From an uncultured Gammaproteobacteria bacterium (GTDB lineage Bacteria > Pseudomonadota > Gammaproteobacteria > SZUA-229), in NCBI GenBank assembly GCA_913065105.1, contig CAJXZZ010000011.1:1-48896 (forward strand): a stretch of 48,896 bases of DNA, given 5' to 3'. The notes under the pieces are model-generated. The model was given only the letters and a program-made list of their open reading frames with translations. It searched no databases and had not been told where the DNA came from. Below are positions 45,558 to 48,896 of this stretch, piece after piece. A program made the position numbers and the translations under genes. Every line of letters starts with the position of its first letter. Positions within the stretch are counted from its first letter, which is position 1.

Positions 45558-46043
45558 TCAGTCACTTTCAGATTCAGGCCTCAACGGCAGGATACTGACT
45601 TTACAGTCTGTGTTCAATGAATCACGATGACGCTGATCGATCAGTAGCATCGACTGATAGAATTCACTACTCAGTCTATTTTGAATTTCAGACATATCCT
45701 CACCGTAAAAGATAACCCGGCAATCCATATTCTGCGTTAAACCCTCACGTTGATTAGCATTTATTAACGGATGCCAGGAAACCCTGATCAGTCGACCGCC
45801 TTCATCACCGCGAGTCGCATAAGCCAGACTATCGACAAACCAGAAGGCATTTTTTTCTATTATTGCAAGATATTGCAAAGAACGTATCGGAATAAACAGA
45901 TGGCTCGACTGGCTTCGATTAAGCAGAACATGCGCTAGATTATAGGTTTGCGACAATAACCGAGTTGTCTGGCAAAAAAACTCATCAGGTGTAAAAAATG
46001 ATTGCGTATCATGAGTTGTCATACCATAAATTGTAGCATTCAC
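45558..46043 (-). CDS. Hypothetical protein
   Basis: This 161-residue soluble protein has no motif I recognise. It begins at GTG 46043 or, slightly shorter, at ATG 46022 (MTTHDTQSFFTPDEFFCQTT). The middle shows SLQYLAIIEKNAFWFVDSLA and ISWHP-like SWHPLINANQRE; it ends in a Pro-rich tail. It is convergent with the aldolase gene with a one-base gap and follows cti on the same strand by about 75 bases, so it may be in the cti transcription unit. Confidence 0.6.
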   Translation of the reverse strand: MNATIYGMTTHDTQSFFTPDEFFCQTTRLLSQTYNLAHVLLNRSQSSHLFIPIRSLQYLAIIEKNAFWFVDSLAYATRGDEGGRLIRVSWHPLINANQREGLTQNMDCRVIFYGEDMSEIQNRLSSEFYQSMLLIDQRHRDSLNTDCKVSILPLRPESESD

Positions 46044-46117
46044 CCGTGATCAAGGCACGCTACTATCAAAAGACACATTACTCACTGAATAAAAGAGTAC
46101 TCGCTTTTAATAGTTAC

Positions 46118-48541
46118 TTACCGGTTATCATATCGATTTAGGTCAAATAGACCTGATAATACCGGCTGCTCACGTGCATACTGTTTTTTAAACCAGTCCG
46201 CATGTTGCCAGAACTCTTCACTGGTCCGGCGCTGACCATAATGCGCAACAAACACTTCATACTGCTGACGATTTTCGAGTCCATTATATTCTTCAACAAA
46301 ACGTTCAATATCATCCAGCGCTACCACATAAAAGAAATTAGGATAAGAGCCTTCCAACCGCCTGACAATTGTTTGCGTATCTTCTTTATAATCACGCTGA
46401 TCTATCGCTTTCTCATCGGCGAACAAGGAAGTAACATTTGTATAGGCCTTATTGCTGATCATGGTATAGGCGAGATCATCTTCCGGTTTACCTCCCATCT
46501 TCACGCGAACAAAAGCAAGGTCTGGCAAAATCTGGATGACTATCCCGTCCATTTTTGTCGCTCGCTGCATTGCTTTGTCGACGCGCAACACATTCTTGTT
46601 CGCCTTAGGTTTGCATTTATCAGATGTGCAGCGATTAATGTAGTCGCCATCACCTGCCATTGGACCAAGATACTGCTCAAGATGCTGGTACAGTTCTAGC
46701 TGAGGATCATCTGTTTGATAACCGAGAACATACTCTTTGTTTAACCAGGTCATTGCATCTCCCTCGTCACCCTTGTCACCCTTACGTAGACCCTGGTACC
46801 AGCCATCACGAATGGCTGTTCGTTTGTCTGCGGGCAGAAAAGCCAGGAACTCGTCCTCGCCTTCGGTGCGCAGAAAATCCATGTACAGACGGGTATTTAA
46901 CTGGTGACCAAGATTGCCATAAACATCAAAGCCAGCCACCAGTAAATAGTGGATCCGCTCCAGTATCGAGTAATCGATTACCCAGGCAGTTTCCGGGTAA
47001 TCACCGATAAACCCATAGTTAACCGAAGCACTATCGAAATGCCTGAATATAGTTAAAGCAGCATTTGGGTTTTTGCCGTCACCATCCCAGATATAACTCA
47101 TGGCATCATCAAGATTGACTGGTTCGAAATCTTTCGAAGTTTTGAGTTTCATTTCAATATATTTCTGGAACAGCTTCTTGTAGTAACGATTGACGCTGAA
47201 CAGCTTGAAGGTATCTTCCAGCTCAGCGGGTGATGCCAGGTATTCTGCAGTGGCGTCCAGTTCCGCATCATCCAGTGACATAATATCGGCTTCAGGATCA
47301 AAGAACACCACCCAGAACTGGTCTTCTATAACACTCAATGCTATCTGACCACGACAGACAGGGCCCTTGATAAAACCTTCGATAAAGAACCGTGATTCGT
47401 CCAGCAAAAATTTATAACGTGATCTGACCGGGATAGCAGCAAAGGCCTTTATCGGGTTTGATGCGATTGATGGCTCATAAGACGGCAGACTCGCCACTTC
47501 GTATTCTGCATCGATAAACAGTTCCTTGTAACGCTGCATACGTTTATCTGAGAGATCGTAAACCATATGCGTCTTGGCAACGATACTGCCCTGATGACGC
47601 ACCAGTCGATAGTAGACAGAGCCCGCCGGGGCTCCATAAGGGCGCCGCGTTGGAATTATATCAACGGGTTTACCCGGTGCTGTGCTCGAACGTACCAGGC
47701 GATAGAATTCGCGATTATCGGTGCCATCAAAATGCAGATGCGCCTGGAACAGGTGTTCGTACAGGTAACGAGCCACCAGCCTTGTTTTGTTATCACTGGC
47801 TTTGTTGCTGCTTCCCTTATTACCGCTGCCATTGAGAAAGGCTTCCCATTGTTTTATCTGCTTTGCTGCAACTGTTGATGGTGCTTCATCTTCTGGCATA
47901 GGTGTGCCCTGCGCCAGCCAGTGCACCAGCGTGGTGTATTCATTTTTATCCAGGCCTGGCATCGCATAAGGCATACCTCCCTTGGGATGTTTGGCGGCGT
48001 ATTTGTCAAACTCATCCAGTGTCGGACATGTCTGTTCACGATCGAGGCTTACATCAAAATCATCACTGAGCATGCCTGTTTGTGCCTGTGGGTATAACCG
48101 TTTTTGACGCAGCATGCGATACATAACCGAGTTTTCAAGATTTCTAATCTTATTCGGTTCGCCCTCATTCAACACCGTTTCGAATCCCTTCTGCCGCCAT
48201 TCTTCAGTAGACATCGCATCGATAAATAAACGTGTCGGCTCATCGGCTGTTAGCCGCTCTGCATTATAGACTTTCTTTTTATTGGCACCACGATGAATAC
48301 CTTCAGGAGATGTCAGTTTTAACTGACAGGGGGCATCGTAGCAACCGTGACAGACCACGCAACGGTTTTCGAGAATCGGCCGCACCTTATCTTTATAAGA
48401 TATGTCTTCCTTTGGCAGTGTGTATAGCAGATCATTTTCGATGATTGCCTGCTCAGCAGTAATGGATTTTTCTGGCGATGAACAGGCAGATAACAATAGC
48501 AACAGCAAAATAATGCTGATCAATGTTGTCACTTGTCTCAT
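46118..48541 (-). CDS. cti: Fatty acid cis/trans isomerase
   Basis: Cti converts cis unsaturated fatty acids of membrane lipids to trans forms in place, a rapid answer to solvents and heat. From ATG 48541 it has 807 residues and starts with a lipoprotein signal (IILLLLLLSACSS, lipid Cys20); the frame also allows a longer start at 48625. A haem-c site C-V-V-C-H sits near residues 61-65 in ENRCVVCHGCYDAPCQ. The family blocks TRRPYGAPAGSVYYRLVRHQ, FDPEADIMSLD and DYSILERIHYLLVAGFDVYG follow. Confidence 0.95.
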   Translation of the reverse strand: MRQVTTLISIILLLLLLSACSSPEKSITAEQAIIENDLLYTLPKEDISYKDKVRPILENRCVVCHGCYDAPCQLKLTSPEGIHRGANKKKVYNAERLTADEPTRLFIDAMSTEEWRQKGFETVLNEGEPNKIRNLENSVMYRMLRQKRLYPQAQTGMLSDDFDVSLDREQTCPTLDEFDKYAAKHPKGGMPYAMPGLDKNEYTTLVHWLAQGTPMPEDEAPSTVAAKQIKQWEAFLNGSGNKGSSNKASDNKTRLVARYLYEHLFQAHLHFDGTDNREFYRLVRSSTAPGKPVDIIPTRRPYGAPAGSVYYRLVRHQGSIVAKTHMVYDLSDKRMQRYKELFIDAEYEVASLPSYEPSIASNPIKAFAAIPVRSRYKFLLDESRFFIEGFIKGPVCRGQIALSVIEDQFWVVFFDPEADIMSLDDAELDATAEYLASPAELEDTFKLFSVNRYYKKLFQKYIEMKLKTSKDFEPVNLDDAMSYIWDGDGKNPNAALTIFRHFDSASVNYGFIGDYPETAWVIDYSILERIHYLLVAGFDVYGNLGHQLNTRLYMDFLRTEGEDEFLAFLPADKRTAIRDGWYQGLRKGDKGDEGDAMTWLNKEYVLGYQTDDPQLELYQHLEQYLGPMAGDGDYINRCTSDKCKPKANKNVLRVDKAMQRATKMDGIVIQILPDLAFVRVKMGGKPEDDLAYTMISNKAYTNVTSLFADEKAIDQRDYKEDTQTIVRRLEGSYPNFFYVVALDDIERFVEEYNGLENRQQYEVFVAHYGQRRTSEEFWQHADWFKKQYAREQPVLSGLFDLNRYDNR

Positions 48542-48704
48542 TGGTGTTTCAACAGACACATAGCTATGCCTTGCCGTTAATGTATTGTTATCAAAATTCA
48601 GTACTGACTCAGTTATGTGTTTCATAAAATACTCGTGTAAATTTATATATGTTCTGCAGTTTTAATTGTACTCGTAAGATAATGGATCAACAAAAAGATA
48701 ATTT

Positions 48705-48896
48705 TTATCGATTATCATACTCATCTATAGATACATTATCTTGCCACTCAACGCCGTTAATGCCAAAGTTGTAACCAACATTAAACAGCTTTAACATCTT
48801 ATCAGGATTAAATTCCGTAGCGTCATCGACATTGTTCTCATCCTTTGGCACGGCGGCCATACGGAACTTAAACCCTCTTTGCGCAGTGCTGTCATA
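48705..48896 (-). CDS. C-terminal end of an unidentified gene
   Basis: The reading frame enters from the right edge and ends at TAA 48705-48707, giving the last 63 residues of a larger protein: it contains RGFKFRMAAVPKDENN, then PDKMLKLFNVGYNFGINGVE and a final WQDNVSIDEYDNR. I do not recognise the family with confidence; a patatin-like phospholipase end is a weak guess. It lies 163 bases upstream of cti on the same strand, so may share its operon. Confidence 0.5.
   Translation of the reverse strand, partial: YDSTAQRGFKFRMAAVPKDENNVDDATEFNPDKMLKLFNVGYNFGINGVEWQDNVSIDEYDNR

Noticed and set aside
46202-46699. A 165-codon open frame on the plus strand
   Set aside because: It lies wholly inside cti on the opposite strand, has no recognisable motif and no ribosome site; cti is clearly the real gene.
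1-48896. CRISPR array, tRNA, rRNA or insertion sequence
   Set aside because: No regularly spaced direct repeats, no tRNA-like cloverleaf ends, no rRNA and no transposase or integrase frame were found on reading both strands.

Overview
The window reads as a chromosomal segment of a Gammaproteobacterium with moderately low GC content that lives autotrophically, probably by sulfur oxidation. Support comes from gammaproteobacterial gene neighbourhoods (recO-era-rnc-DUF4845-lepB-lepA, rseC-rseB-rseA-rpoE, orn-M48-phhB-rsgA, guaB-guaA, dksA-gluQ), a complete cbbR / cbbLS / cbbQ / cbbO Calvin-cycle cluster of form IA type, a small lipoprotein that looks like the SoxXA-binding protein SoxK, and a haem-containing cis/trans fatty acid isomerase. 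No rRNA, tRNA, insertion sequence, prophage or CRISPR array was seen. The sequence cannot settle the genus.

Layout. 1-2710: bioA with a damaged 5' end, then the lytic transglycosylase gene mltF, whose start is not a normal codon. 2742-12592 (all minus strand): a degenerate CheR-like methyltransferase, recO, era, rnc, a DUF4845 gene, lepB, lepA, a small glutaredoxin-like gene, a tiny membrane protein, then rseC, rseB, rseA and rpoE. 12743-19044: nadB and a two-domain sulfurtransferase (plus), orn (minus), then an M48 protease, a monohaem cytochrome c, phhB and rsgA (plus). 19079-25446: a lipoprotein phosphatase/nuclease divergent from a phospholipase D-like enzyme, then tadA, guaA and guaB (minus), with two unusual palindromic elements between them. 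25604-33869 (plus): the SoxK-like lipoprotein, xseA, dksA, gluQ, acs, a cysteine-rich CopZ-like Fe-S protein, an HPP-family membrane protein, a DUF167 protein and an LHPP-like HAD phosphatase. 34079-37356 (minus): nudF, pcm, an archaeal-type methionine adenosyltransferase and hsp20. 37572-45556: cbbR divergent from cbbL, cbbS, a small unknown gene, cbbQ, cbbO and an unusual aldolase. 45558-48896 (minus): a hypothetical gene, the cti isomerase and the 3' end of another gene.

How the genes work together. The cbb block is one autotrophy unit: CbbR would control RuBisCO synthesis, CbbQ/CbbO is the AAA+/VWA activase that removes inhibitory sugar phosphates from form IA RuBisCO, and the terminal gene encodes a class II aldolase-like protein that may act on Calvin-cycle sugar phosphates. 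The pcm-metK pair joins a SAM-consuming repair enzyme with an archaeal-type SAM synthetase. RpoE/RseABC, LepB, Cti, Hsp20 and Pcm are envelope or protein stress functions.

The most unusual items are: the aldolase with a C-terminal Dabb domain and Gln where the family has a zinc-binding His; the long imperfect inverted repeat between cbbL and cbbS; the small conserved-looking gene between cbbS and cbbQ; the archaeal-type MAT; the 28-bp perfect inverted repeat between guaB and guaA; and the nonsense-riddled 5' end of bioA.
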